This document shows positions 1-8,504 of a stretch of 64,000 bases of DNA, in pieces (within the stretch, counting starts at the first letter, position 1; each line of letters begins with the position of its first letter). The position numbers and the translations under genes were made by a program. The notes under the pieces are model-generated. The model was not told where the DNA came from, did no database searches, and saw nothing but the letters and a program-made list of their open reading frames with translations. Source of the DNA: Flagellimonas alvinocaridis (GTDB lineage: Bacteria > Bacteroidota > Bacteroidia > Flavobacteriales > Flavobacteriaceae); NCBI RefSeq assembly GCF_004916895.1, contig NZ_SNTZ01000001.1, positions 280,263 through 344,262 on the forward strand. The letters are read 5' to 3'.

Positions 1-322
1 AACTCAATGCTTCTTTGGGTCTGCCCTCGTCCCAAGAGAGAATCCCGTACACAATCCATATTCTGGCCCTGTAATAATCGTCATCCAAAGCTTCTGCTTC
101 ATTAAATGCCAATTCTGTATAATATCTGGCACTGTCCATATCTATGGAACGAAACTTCATTGCGATATCTTTCAATACTAGAATCCTATCCTCACCTTCC
201 TTGACTTCCAAGGTATCTTTCAACACATTGATGGCTTGTTGAATATCCTGCGCCTCAACAGTATGCAAAGACATTAGGCCGAAAAGGAAAATGGGGATCA
301 GGGTCTTCTGAAAAACGGTCAT
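1..322 (-). CDS. Secreted TPR-type protein, N-terminal part only
   Basis: Only the first 107 codons lie in the window; the gene runs off the left edge. The ATG is at 320-322. The protein starts with a hydrophobic signal peptide (about residues 1-25, ending VEAQ) and continues with helical sequence containing D-S-A-R-Y-Y-T-E-L-A and a following Y-x-x-A-R-x-W-x-x-Y-G helix, which is the pattern of tetratricopeptide repeats. In Bacteroidota such proteins are often sensor kinases or LuxR-type regulators with a TPR sensor region, but the C-terminal part is not visible, so the function cannot be fixed. It is followed upstream, on the same strand, by the gene at 392-1402. Confidence 0.6.
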   Translation of the reverse strand, partial: MTVFQKTLIPIFLFGLMSLHTVEAQDIQQAINVLKDTLEVKEGEDRILVLKDIAMKFRSIDMDSARYYTELAFNEAEALDDDYYRARIWIVYGILSWDEGRPKEALS

Positions 323-391
323 TAGAGAAAAAAATGGTTGGTGCTTAAAACTAATCCAATTGATTATATAATTTAAGTTTTTGCAGAAAAA

Positions 392-1402
392 TTAATTCGC
401 TTTGTCCACCAACTTCTCGATAGTGGCATCCAAAAAAGATGTAATGGCCAGTTCTGCACCTTTCTTATACGTTTCTGGGTCACATTTAACGACTGAGACA
501 TTTATGTCTTCCTTGTCCTCTACACGCCAGACGTGAAACACCCCAGCATCCATTCCTCTTCTGTCCACATCTGCCCCTTGGGAAGCATCAAACTTTTGCT
601 TTTCAAGAACCCCTTCTACCTCTACACCACGATTGGAAACCATCATGCCTATATTAAACTTATTGTAACTTTTTGAATCAATCTTAAAATCGGTCTCTGC
701 CTTTACCTGTGCATATCCGGCATGTCTGTTCAAGGCTCGTGTAGTTTCGCTCAATGCATTATCGAAAGCCAGTACGTTCAACACTACCTTATTGAATATA
801 AAATCAGTTTTTTGGTTGGATACCTTCATTTCGACTTGCTCTTCATAATTGGCTATTTTCAAGGGACCGGTCTTCTTATTTTCCATGGATTGCTTGTTCA
901 CAATAAATTTTTGACCGGTAGGACGCATCACGATGGCCCCGAACTCATCTCCTTTTTCCCCACCTTGACCTGACCTTAAATCCCATCGTTTCTCACGGTT
1001 TTTTTGATAGGTGCTATGGTTCCATAACTCTTCAATGGGAGCTATCTCAAATCCTTTGGAAACAAGGTCTGCCTTATATTGTTCAAAGAGCTTATCGGTT
1101 AGTTGCTGCAGCTCGTCCATATTGAGCCCATCCAACACCAAGGTCAAAGATGCCTTGGCATCACCTTTTATTCCACCTCTCCACAGTTTTCCGCCTTTTT
1201 TCTTGTCCTCTAATTGAAGTGCTGTTTGGAAATTGACTTGAAAATCGGAAATAACAATTCTCTTTGGGCTCTTTCTAAAATTCAAATTAGCGGGCCCCAA
1301 CATTTTGATTTTAAAATCCTTGACATTTTGGGCATTGACCTCTGGCAAGACACACATTAGGATCAATAAAAAAGAAAATACAGATAAATTGATACGTTTC
1401 AT
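392..1402 (-). CDS. Secreted protein of unknown function, 336 aa
   Basis: I do not recognise this family. The protein has a clear signal peptide (residues 1-24, ending VNA-Q) and no further membrane segment, so it is probably periplasmic or exported. It is rich in Lys, Asp and Glu, with a stretch around residues 140-155 of glycine-rich charged sequence. The start ATG (1400-1402) immediately precedes the signal peptide. The upstream region at 1453-1468 carries a 16-nt sequence that is repeated in front of the MORN-repeat gene at 2907-2922, suggesting shared regulation. Function open. Confidence 0.6.
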   Translation of the reverse strand: MKRINLSVFSFLLILMCVLPEVNAQNVKDFKIKMLGPANLNFRKSPKRIVISDFQVNFQTALQLEDKKKGGKLWRGGIKGDAKASLTLVLDGLNMDELQQLTDKLFEQYKADLVSKGFEIAPIEELWNHSTYQKNREKRWDLRSGQGGEKGDEFGAIVMRPTGQKFIVNKQSMENKKTGPLKIANYEEQVEMKVSNQKTDFIFNKVVLNVLAFDNALSETTRALNRHAGYAQVKAETDFKIDSKSYNKFNIGMMVSNRGVEVEGVLEKQKFDASQGADVDRRGMDAGVFHVWRVEDKEDINVSVVKCDPETYKKGAELAITSFLDATIEKLVDKAN

Positions 1403-1452
1403 ACTATTGGTTTAAAGTTTTGAACAAACCTAGTCTCCCAGTATCTTGGTTT

Positions 1453-1468
1453 CAATAGGGCAATTGTC
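1453..1468. repeat. Second copy of 16-nt operator-like sequence
   Basis: Exact copy of the left 16 nt of the palindrome at 2907-2928 (caatagggcaattgtc). It lies about 50 nt upstream of the ATG of the secreted protein gene 392-1402. The right inverted arm is not conserved here. Confidence 0.45.
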
Positions 1469-1499
1469 GTAAAATGAAGGAAAACCGACAGTTTTCATC

Positions 1500-1838
1500 T
1501 TAAATATCAAAATAAAGGAAGCTTACAAACCCCATCAATATTGTAGCCATTAACAAGGCGGTATTTATTTGTATCAACTTCGGGTTCAGATTTTTGCGGA
1601 CAGTATAAAGATGTAGTGCAAGTGCAAGAAGGAATACGGGCAAACTCAAATAGAGGTTAAACAGATAAAACCATAACCAACTTGTAAAAAAGGACCAAGC
1701 TGAAAGCGCCGATACTATTGCCGGAACCCATTGATCAAATCCATTGACATTCTCAACGGGAAAAAGATAATGTAGAAAAGTTGCCAAGAGTACCATAGGC
1801 CCTATCATCGCAATCAATAACAACACACTGCCGAGCAT
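1500..1838 (-). CDS. Small polytopic membrane protein, unknown
   Basis: The 112-residue protein is almost wholly hydrophobic, with about four membrane segments (near residues 3-25, 38-60, 62-80 and 92-110) and a short basic loop (V-R-K-N-L-N-P-K) between the last two. It lies 9 nt downstream of the membrane protein gene 1848-2858 on the same strand and is likely co-transcribed with it. No family recognised; a partner subunit or immunity-like role cannot be told from sequence. Confidence 0.55.
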   Translation of the reverse strand: MLGSVLLLIAMIGPMVLLATFLHYLFPVENVNGFDQWVPAIVSALSAWSFFTSWLWFYLFNLYLSLPVFLLALALHLYTVRKNLNPKLIQINTALLMATILMGFVSFLYFDI

Positions 1839-1847
1839 AACTAGCTT

Positions 1848-2858
1848 TTAGAGAAGATGGATTTCTTCACCATTGGGAAGCACTAAACTTAACGGTATAT
1901 TGCCATATTGGGTTTTATATAAAATTACCTTATCACGAACAGAAAGTTTATCGTACAAGACCGTACTTACCAATAGTGACCCTGTTGTAAGTACGATCCG
2001 ATTATTATTTGAATGTCGGTTAGAGGTATGGATAAATTTATCTTCCACTATCGCGGGCACGCCACGTTTATATGACCTATTCTTGTTCTTATTATAATTT
2101 CGGTAAACTGCGTAAAGTCTATATCCTTGATAAAGGGGTACGGCCCATAGCGGAAAAAGAACAACTACAAAACTCCAAAATCCATTTATGATCAATAGAA
2201 ATCCGATGGCTAGAAAAGGGCTGGATTTGACCAGACGATTTTTTATTTCAGCTTTCCATTTACGATTCAAAACCTCATGATCTTTTGGTGTATATCTAGC
2301 GTGGGGTACGTGCTTCTCCAAATGCTTTTCCTCTTCATCTTCTTTTGGAATACCATTGGTTTCATCAGCCTGCCGCACCACTTGAAAATCTAATGTAATT
2401 CCTGATTTGGGGGCACGGTCCAACTGCACCTCTGTACCTACCCTAGCTTTCGAGTAACAAGAGTAGTCCACTGCAAACTCATCATTATCAATATAGATAT
2501 AATATGAACTTGTGGTTTTTGTCCTATTTCTATGACCATGAACAGGTCTATCACTAACAGTGGACTTGTGCAGCCTCTTATCCGTAATCTTTCCAGAAAT
2601 CCGTGTTTTAACCCTTCTTTTTAAATCGATTGCTGTAGATGCAATGATATAGGCTATGACGCCAAAAAATAAAACCAAGAATGCCATCATCATATAAATG
2701 CCAAAGGCATCATTGGCAAAACTGGAATTGAACATAATAGAAAGGAACGACCAGAATATTCCAATCACGACTACCGGAAATAGCAACATGCCATATAACT
2801 GACGCCTAAGCTTAGTTTTATCTCCATGTTCTAAGGGCAATATTTCTAAAGTGGGCAT
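1848..2858 (-). CDS. Membrane protein with DUF3592-like soluble domain
   Basis: The 336-aa protein has two N-terminal membrane segments (about 22-45 and 52-75), a soluble portion (about 80-200) with a beta-rich stretch around I-S-G-K-I-T-D-K-R and S-S-Y-Y-I-Y-I-D-N-D, and a second pair of membrane segments near 212-245, followed by a beta-rich C-terminus. The soluble part resembles DUF3592-type domains found in membrane proteins of unknown role; this is a weak family assignment. It heads a two-gene unit with 1500-1838 and is transcribed divergently from the MORN-repeat gene, sharing the intergenic palindrome at 2907-2928. Confidence 0.5.
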   Translation of the reverse strand: MPTLEILPLEHGDKTKLRRQLYGMLLFPVVVIGIFWSFLSIMFNSSFANDAFGIYMMMAFLVLFFGVIAYIIASTAIDLKRRVKTRISGKITDKRLHKSTVSDRPVHGHRNRTKTTSSYYIYIDNDEFAVDYSCYSKARVGTEVQLDRAPKSGITLDFQVVRQADETNGIPKEDEEEKHLEKHVPHARYTPKDHEVLNRKWKAEIKNRLVKSSPFLAIGFLLIINGFWSFVVVLFPLWAVPLYQGYRLYAVYRNYNKNKNRSYKRGVPAIVEDKFIHTSNRHSNNNRIVLTTGSLLVSTVLYDKLSVRDKVILYKTQYGNIPLSLVLPNGEEIHLL

Positions 2859-2906
2859 GAGTCAGTTATTTTACAAACCCAAAATTAGAACCTGTACAAA
2901 TCCATA

Positions 2907-2928
2907 CAATAGGGCAATTGTCCTATTG
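2907..2928. promoter_or_regulatory. 22-nt palindrome, candidate operator
   Basis: Arms CAATAGG (2907-2913) and CCTATTG (2922-2928) are perfect inverted repeats around a centre containing the self-complementary CAATTG. It sits between two divergent genes (1848-2858 minus, 2982-4643 plus). The left 16 nt recur exactly at 1453-1468, upstream of the gene starting at 1402. Operator function is inferred from symmetry and recurrence only. Confidence 0.45.
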
Positions 2929-2981
2929 CACTACAGGTGGGGTTTCCGGTAGTTTTGCTGGGAACCAATCCATCAAAACAG

Positions 2982-4643
2982 ATGAATTCCAAAACCATTG
3001 TCAAAAAAGTCTCCACTGCCGTACTTATAATTCTTGCACACTTTTTTCATTACAACGGATCTGCTCAAAACCTGCACCTTAGCAATTTTGACATCAAGGA
3101 TGGACAGGTAAAAGCAATGTCCATCACCAAATATCATGTTATTGGAGCCCATTTATATAGTGAAAAGAATGAACTTCTGTTCGACTCCAATGGGTATTTG
3201 ATAGAGGATAAACTTTACTTGGACAACAATTATGAAACACGTATCTCCTATAATTACTTGGCCGATAGTTCAAAAGCCATTATGAAGAAGTTCAACTCAT
3301 CGGGAAAACAAGAAGGCCTCGACAAAACACTTTACATCTACAAAACACCCATTGGTATAATTTCGGATGACTTACCGGAAACCATAAAAAATGATGAAGG
3401 GCAATATATTGTTCTGGGTGGTTTAAAATATGGGGCCATCTTTAAATATCAAAAATATGTGATCGTTTATGAACTTGCCGAATCCAGCAATGGTAAGGCC
3501 ACGGTTTTCTATACGAGCAATTATTCCTACGATGGATTAAAATTACATGAATCATATAACCAAGATGACATACGCTACTTTCGGTACAATGACCAAAACC
3601 ATTTGGAGGAAGAATTGGGGATGTCCAATATATGGGAAAGCATTTTATACGATTATGTGTATGATGAATATGGCAATTGGATCAAAAGAACAAAATTCAA
3701 AGCATCTAACTATTCGGGAAGTAAGTATCAATGGAATATTGACGAAGTAAAATACAGGACCATCACCTACATTAACGGCACCATTAGCGGTAACGGTACA
3801 CCAACAACTCCAGAATTGGCTTATTCATCCAATCAGGGGAAATTACAAGACCTGCCAAAACTCAGCGACCCCATTTTAATGTCTAAATCCATGAAATTTC
3901 TTCAAGACATTACCAGGCTCAGAAATGACACTAAACAAGGGAAGGCTGAAGCGACCAAAAACGAGGTCACCACAACATGTTTAAATGGTGACTGTTCCAA
4001 TGGCTTTGGGAAAGCAGATTTTGGGACCTACACTATTGAAGGCTTTTTTAGCAATGGAAAGGCAAATGGGCAAGGAACTTTATTTTACAAGGACAATTCA
4101 GGATACTATCAGGGAAACTTTGTTGATGGATTTAGAGATGGATTTGGCATATACACATGGATAGACAGTAAGAACTATTACATTGGACAATGGGCAAAAG
4201 GGTATCAGAATGGCTATGGCTATATTAAAAACGGAGGTGAAATATTGCAGGCAGGCAAATACGAAAAAGGAAAGTTGGTTCAGGATTTCCTTACCGATGA
4301 TTACAAGAAGAAAATTGCACGGGGAAACTGTGTAGGTGACTGTCAGAATGGATTTGGGTACTACAAGTTTGACAATGGAGATAGCTATGTTGGATTTTTT
4401 ACCAATGGTAAAAGAGATCATGTAGGTGCTTATTCTTGGAAATCTGGAATGGCGCATATCGGAACAATTGTAAATGAACAGCATAACGGTTACGGTCAAG
4501 AATTCTATAGACCTAGCGGACAATATTATCTTGGTGATTTTTCACAAGGAAAACGCACTGGACTTGGCATTTTTTATAACAATGAGCATAAAATACTACA
4601 AAAAGGTATTTGGGGTGATGGACAATTGACAGATGAGTTCTAG
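2982..4643 (+). CDS. Secreted MORN-repeat protein
   Basis: An ATG at 2982 gives a 553-aa protein whose first 28 residues are a normal signal peptide (ending GSA-Q); a GTG at 2937 in frame would add 15 residues that spoil it. The N-terminal half has YD/RHS-like short beta repeats (K-N-E-L-L-F-D-S-N-G, Y-D-E-Y-G-N-W). The C-terminal half (about 350-553) carries MORN repeats (G-x-G-x-x-x-x-x-x-G-x-Y-Y-x-G-x-F), arranged as two larger modules each opened by a C-x-G-D-C-x-N-G-F-G motif. MORN repeats in bacteria are surface-exposed beta-hairpin scaffolds, often lipid or peptidoglycan linked; a precise role is not known. The gene stands alone. Confidence 0.7.
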   Translation: MNSKTIVKKVSTAVLIILAHFFHYNGSAQNLHLSNFDIKDGQVKAMSITKYHVIGAHLYSEKNELLFDSNGYLIEDKLYLDNNYETRISYNYLADSSKAIMKKFNSSGKQEGLDKTLYIYKTPIGIISDDLPETIKNDEGQYIVLGGLKYGAIFKYQKYVIVYELAESSNGKATVFYTSNYSYDGLKLHESYNQDDIRYFRYNDQNHLEEELGMSNIWESILYDYVYDEYGNWIKRTKFKASNYSGSKYQWNIDEVKYRTITYINGTISGNGTPTTPELAYSSNQGKLQDLPKLSDPILMSKSMKFLQDITRLRNDTKQGKAEATKNEVTTTCLNGDCSNGFGKADFGTYTIEGFFSNGKANGQGTLFYKDNSGYYQGNFVDGFRDGFGIYTWIDSKNYYIGQWAKGYQNGYGYIKNGGEILQAGKYEKGKLVQDFLTDDYKKKIARGNCVGDCQNGFGYYKFDNGDSYVGFFTNGKRDHVGAYSWKSGMAHIGTIVNEQHNGYGQEFYRPSGQYYLGDFSQGKRTGLGIFYNNEHKILQKGIWGDGQLTDEF

Positions 4644-4978
4644 AAAACTTGATTTTATGAAAAGCTTGCGCTACCCAAGATTCATTTAGTATTAAAAATC
4701 AAAATTTAGCGAGCGTAACGCAGTGAAGTGCTGCAAGCGTCCCAAAACTTACCCTTAACTAATACTACTGAGCGAGGTAATTTTATCCATTAATCCGATA
4801 TACTCTTCTCATCATTTGAGGTAATCCAACGGTCTGTTAGCCTCAATTTTATATTGTTCCAATCTCCATTCCGTTATTTTAAGCTTTAGACTGCTTCCAT
4901 AGGCCATTTTGTTTTTTCATCAAATTGTGTCAATTTTTTCGTCAAAAATTTCCAGGGCTTACAGGGCTTCCCAAAGGG

Positions 4979-5010
4979 TTTACTGTAGATTTAGGAAAAG
5001 TTTACTGTAG
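4979..5010. repeat. Direct repeat of TTTACTGTAG, 22-nt period
   Basis: Two identical 10-mers at 4979-4988 and 5001-5010. Helically phased direct repeats next to an integrase gene are typical of recombinase arm or excisionase sites; assignment is inference. Confidence 0.4.
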
Positions 5011-5126
5011 CCCCGATCTTTGTGAAGTATTACAAAATCAGGTCAATCAACTGGTTTTCAACTTGTTGAAGACCCGAAAACAACCATGATGGCGCAATCT
5101 GCGCATCACCCTCTTGCTATTCCTTT

Positions 5127-5144
5127 TTTCACGCAAGCGTGAAA
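5127..5144. terminator. Perfect 8-bp hairpin, possible integrase terminator
   Basis: TTTCACGC-AA-GCGTGAAA forms a perfect stem, flanked on the minus-strand 3' side by AAAAAGGAAT rather than a U-tract, so terminator function for the integrase gene ending at 5301 is doubtful. A protein-binding palindrome is an alternative. Confidence 0.3.
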
Positions 5145-5300
5145 ACCGAAATACCTTTCTTTGGTGTATAGAGTAACAATAAATTCAGTGGTTTTTGTTT
5201 ATTAGAAGCTGTTGAATGAATTTATCTTCCCGAACACTACAAAAACTCGATAGGAACCAAGCGCAAAAGTCTGGGTAAGATTGGGACTTGCAACACTACG

Positions 5301-6569
5301 TTACCCTTGGTTCGCTTTCTTCTTTAAATCTGATTCGGTTGCTACTTCTAATTTGCTTCTCAAAATCTCCATATCCTCACCAACCTTCCTTTCCAACACC
5401 TTTGCATAAATCTGGGTGGTGGTAAGTTTTCGATGTCCCAACATTTTTGAAATGGTTTCTATGGGTACACCATTGGTCAGGGTAACTGTCGTGGCGAACG
5501 TATGCCTTGCCATGTGAAATGTAAGATTCTTTTTAATTTTTGCTTCACTTGCAATCTCTTTCAAATAGGCGTTCATCTTTTGATTTGATATTCTTGGGAA
5601 CAGCGTATTATTTATTACTGATCTGGAATCTTGTTTATACCGTTCAATCAAATCCATAGCTTTTTTTAAAAGTGGTATTTTAACAGGGTTATGGGTTTTC
5701 TGCCTTTTAGTGATTATCCAATATTTTTTATCCAACCCCATTATTACGTTATCTTCGGTCAGAAGCATTAAATCAGTATAGCATATACCGGTATAGCAAC
5801 TGAATACAAAAAGATCTCTAACAGTTTTTAATCGCTTGGTTTGAAGCTCCAATTCTTCAATCGCTTGAAGTTCCTCGGAACCTAAATATTCTCTGTTCGT
5901 AGGGGTCAACCTTTGTTTAAACTGCCTAAACGGGTCTTTATCTATCCACTCCAGTCGATAGGCCAGAGAGACCATTTTCCTCAGTCTTTGAATATGCTTC
6001 ATTACAGCATTGTTACCAATTTGCTTCTGATAGTGATTAGGTTTATGCTTGCGAAGAAAATTTTCAAAGTCAAGGATAAACTTATAATTCAGTTCATCAA
6101 GTCTGATGTCTTCCAATTTTAATTTTGTTTTCAAGAATAAAAAGATATACTTCTGGCTTGTCAGGTAGAGTCTCGAGGTATTTCCGTGGAGCTTGGGAAA
6201 CATATTGGAATTATGGTAGGACACTAAGTCCTTCATGGTAAAATGTTGATTCTCCACTTCCTCATCCAGAAACCTGGCCTTTACACTCTTAGGAGTGATA
6301 TGTTTACCCTCTATTCGTAATTGTTGGAATGAATGAAACAAACCAGAGTAGAACCCATCAAGATATTGGTTGATGGATTTGGCATGTATGGAAGAATTTT
6401 TTACACGCTGTTTATTTGAATCCCATTCATTGATTGGAATCCTTCGCTTTAAACTGATGTTGAGCTTTTTTCCATTTACAGAAATCCTGGCATAAATGGG
6501 AGCTTTGCCATTTTTAGACCTACTGGAATAAAGCCAAAACAGGACGGAAAAAGTGGAATTTGACCTCAT
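5301..6569 (-). CDS. Tyrosine recombinase/integrase (Bacteroidota type)
   Basis: The 422-aa protein has an N-terminal arm-binding domain (about 1-60, K-A-P-I-Y-A-R-I-S-V-N-G-K), a SAM-like core-binding domain (about 105-205) and a C-terminal catalytic domain. Visible catalytic residues are K291, H352 and R355 (H-M-A-R-H-T-F-A-T), H379 (L-G-H-R) and nucleophile Y388 (T-Q-I-Y-A-K). The first catalytic Arg, normally T-G-L-R, is Cys263 here (T-G-I-C-Y-T-D); loss of this Arg is known in IntDOT-type Bacteroides integrases. It lies 231 nt from, and reads away from, the 3' end of tRNA-Arg(CCT), the usual arrangement of an element integrated in a tRNA gene. No other mobility genes are seen. Confidence 0.9.
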   Translation of the reverse strand: MRSNSTFSVLFWLYSSRSKNGKAPIYARISVNGKKLNISLKRRIPINEWDSNKQRVKNSSIHAKSINQYLDGFYSGLFHSFQQLRIEGKHITPKSVKARFLDEEVENQHFTMKDLVSYHNSNMFPKLHGNTSRLYLTSQKYIFLFLKTKLKLEDIRLDELNYKFILDFENFLRKHKPNHYQKQIGNNAVMKHIQRLRKMVSLAYRLEWIDKDPFRQFKQRLTPTNREYLGSEELQAIEELELQTKRLKTVRDLFVFSCYTGICYTDLMLLTEDNVIMGLDKKYWIITKRQKTHNPVKIPLLKKAMDLIERYKQDSRSVINNTLFPRISNQKMNAYLKEIASEAKIKKNLTFHMARHTFATTVTLTNGVPIETISKMLGHRKLTTTQIYAKVLERKVGEDMEILRSKLEVATESDLKKKANQG

Positions 6570-6800
6570 AATTGTCTTCTTTTAGTTAAATGTTTACGAA
6601 GACGAAAGTCAAATCAAATCGAGTATAACAACTAAATTACTGAATTTTAATTACTTATCTTAAAACAGCAACCTGAAAAATGTTGACGATTTGTGAACTC
6701 TAAAAGCCAAAATCAAAGGAATTCAATTAAAATCAAAAAATATTAAATATCTGATTTTCATTCATTTAATGATTTATTGAATCATTCAGAAGTCAAAAAG

Positions 6801-6872
6801 TAGCCCCGGCAAGAATCGAACTTGCATCTAAAGTTTAGGAAACTTCTATTCTATCCATTGAACTACGGGGCC
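6801..6872 (-). tRNA. tRNA-Arg (anticodon CCT)
   Basis: Cloverleaf on the minus strand: acceptor GGCCCCG pairs with CGGGGCT (one G-U), D arm GTTCAATGGATAGAAT, anticodon stem GAAGT/ACTTT enclosing loop TTCCTAA with anticodon CCT (plus-strand 6837-6839), T arm GCAAG-TTCGATT-CTTGC, discriminator A, no encoded CCA. It is the likely attachment site for the adjacent integrase. Confidence 0.95.
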
Positions 6873-6969
6873 ATCCTTAAAAATGGAATGCAAAAATATG
6901 TTTTTTTGAAAAACATTATGCAATTGCAGCAATCTAATTAGATTCTTTTCATCAGGAACAGGATAGGAA

Positions 6970-7377
6970 CTAAACAACACGCTTTTTCTCCTCTTCTTTC
7001 AAGATTTTTTCCAAATAGGAACGGGACAAAGGTTTATCAATATAACCAGCAATCAGACCGTGACCTTTGGCTATCGCTCGGTCCTTGGCATTGGTAAAGG
7101 CTGAAAGCACATAAACACTTGGCAGTTCATGTTTTTTGAATAGTGTCTGCAAATTTTCTAGAAAGTCCCAACCGTTCATCCCATCCATTACAAGGTCCAA
7201 AAAAATAATATCGGGCAATCTGTCGTGCTCCTCAATAGAACTCAAACAGGCGTTTATGCCTTCCTCTCCGCTGGAGCAAGTAACAATGTCAAAATTACCA
7301 TGGGATTGTTGTATGCAATACCGGGTCGCAAACTGCGACACCAAGTCATCGTCAATAATAAACGTGGTTAGCTTCAT
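6970..7377 (-). CDS. Single-domain response regulator (CheY-like)
   Basis: The 135-aa protein is one receiver domain: acidic pocket D9-D10-D11, phospho-acceptor D61 (F-L-D-L-V-M-D-G), switch residue S92 and conserved K115 (Y-I-D-K-P). There is no output domain, so it signals by protein contact or phosphotransfer. Bacteroidota carry many such stand-alone receivers partnered with hybrid kinases encoded elsewhere. No kinase gene is adjacent; the gene stands between tRNA-Arg and the end of the sulfur-related operon. Confidence 0.85.
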   Translation of the reverse strand: MKLTTFIIDDDLVSQFATRYCIQQSHGNFDIVTCSSGEEGINACLSSIEEHDRLPDIIFLDLVMDGMNGWDFLENLQTLFKKHELPSVYVLSAFTNAKDRAIAKGHGLIAGYIDKPLSRSYLEKILKEEEKKRVV

Positions 7378-7480
7378 GCAGGGTTAATTACGTAAGTTTT
7401 GGGACAGACAAAGAAAGAGGCTTGCGAGCAACAAACCATTCATAATCGTTGTTTGGCCCAAATATACCGTTCAATCAACC

Positions 7481-7894
7481 TTAGTGCGGTAATTTATTCC
7501 TTAATACACCATAGGTAAAAGCTCCTAAAATGGCTCCAATCAGCACGATAATGATAGACCAATAACCAGCGCCCACCAAAATATAAATGGGTCCTGGACA
7601 AGCTCCGGCCAATGCCCAGCCTAATCCAAAAAGGGTTCCGCCCACAATATATCGGGCAAAAGATTTTTCCTTGTCGGGTATGCTAATGGGTTCTCCTGAA
7701 AAGGATTTCACTTTTGATTTTTTAATCCATAAGACCAAAACAACCCCTAGGGCCAAAGCAGAACCGATTATGCCGTACATGTGGAATGAATCAAATTGGA
7801 ACATCTCATAAATTCTGAACCAAGAGGCCGCTTCCGATTTGTAAAGGACAATTCCCAAAAAAGTACCGATAAAAATATATGCCAAGTTCTTCAT
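7481..7894 (-). CDS. YeeE/YedE-family sulfur transport protein (C-terminal half type)
   Basis: The 137-aa membrane protein has four hydrophobic segments and the family hallmark G-x-x-x-G-L-G-W-A-L-A-G-A-C-P-G (around residues 94-112), with a cysteine in the pore-lining motif. YeeE/YedE proteins carry thiosulfate and perhaps other sulfane-sulfur species into the cytoplasm. Here the transporter is split in two: this gene overlaps the upstream partner 7891-8457 by 4 nt, and both belong to the minus-strand operon headed by the TolC-family gene at 14673. Function as sulfur permease is from the family; direction and substrate are inference. Confidence 0.8.
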   Translation of the reverse strand: MKNLAYIFIGTFLGIVLYKSEAASWFRIYEMFQFDSFHMYGIIGSALALGVVLVLWIKKSKVKSFSGEPISIPDKEKSFARYIVGGTLFGLGWALAGACPGPIYILVGAGYWSIIIVLIGAILGAFTYGVLRNKLPH

Positions 7895-8457
7895 GATCCA
7901 AAAATTAGGGGAAACAACAAGTGAACCATGATCAGTCCACCTATAAAAAATCCGATAACTGCAATGAGTGATGGTCGCTGTAAATTACTCAAGCCTGAAA
8001 TAGCATGTCCAGAAGTGCACCCACCGGCATAACGGGTTCCGAAGCCCACCAAAAAACCTGCAATCAACAGAATGATCCAAACCTTAGGATCGGACAACGA
8101 TTCCAAACTAAAAAGCTCCGTGGGCAAATAGGCTTTCCCAGCACTATCAAAGCCCAATTCTTGAAGTTTGGTTACGGTTTTGGGTGAAATATCCACGGTA
8201 GGATTGGGCGACAACCAATGTGCTCCCAAAAATCCTCCAATAACGGAGCCTAGAACCACCAATAGGTTCCAGCGTTTGGATTTTATATCAACTTTGAAGT
8301 AATCCGTGAATTTTCCTGCGCCTCCGATGGAACAAAACGTCTCGAGATTGGAGGACATTCCAAAGCGTTTGCCCATTAAAATGAGCAATGCCATAAGGAT
8401 GGCAATAAGGGGCCCGGCTACATACCAAGGCCAAGGTTGATAAAGCATTTTCTCCAA
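7891..8457 (-). CDS. YeeE/YedE-family sulfur transport protein (N-terminal half type)
   Basis: The 188-aa protein has about five membrane segments and the motif F-G-T-R-Y-A-G-G-C-T-S-G-H-A-I-S-G (around residues 140-156), the cysteine-bearing signature of YeeE/YedE sulfur transporters. It pairs with the 7481-7894 product; the stop/start overlap of 4 nt indicates translational coupling. Its other neighbour, 47 nt upstream, is a DUF2892 protein. The RND efflux genes further upstream on the same strand probably belong to the same transcript. Confidence 0.85.
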   Translation of the reverse strand: MEKMLYQPWPWYVAGPLIAILMALLILMGKRFGMSSNLETFCSIGGAGKFTDYFKVDIKSKRWNLLVVLGSVIGGFLGAHWLSPNPTVDISPKTVTKLQELGFDSAGKAYLPTELFSLESLSDPKVWIILLIAGFLVGFGTRYAGGCTSGHAISGLSNLQRPSLIAVIGFFIGGLIMVHLLFPLIFGS

Positions 8458-8504
8458 TTTATGACAAAGGTGGAGAAAATGCCTTAAATATCAAACCTAC
8501 GGTT

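Larger units (their letters stand above)
4644..5300. other. Gene-poor region with short repeats and hairpins beside integrase
   Basis: No convincing gene in 657 nt. Contents: the 10-mer TTTACTGTAG twice (4979-4988 and 5001-5010, 22-nt period); CAGGGCTT twice (4953-4960, 4962-4969); GTAGCCCCG at 5007-5015, identical to the 9 nt at 6800-6808 that include the tRNA-Arg 3' end; and a perfect 8-bp hairpin TTTCACGC-AA-GCGTGAAA at 5127-5144. A 31-codon minus-strand open frame at 4812-4907 may be a gene remnant. The direct repeats resemble arm or attachment sites of tyrosine recombinases. No RNA gene recognised. Confidence 0.4.

Noticed and set aside
4812-4907. 31-codon minus-strand frame as a real gene
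   Set aside because: Too short and unconserved to support; mentioned only as a possible remnant in the region description.
5007-5015. 9-nt copy of the tRNA 3' end as proven attachment site
   Set aside because: Nine matching bases in several kb is suggestive but not decisive; no longer repeat of the tRNA 3' end was seen, so it is reported only as a possibility.
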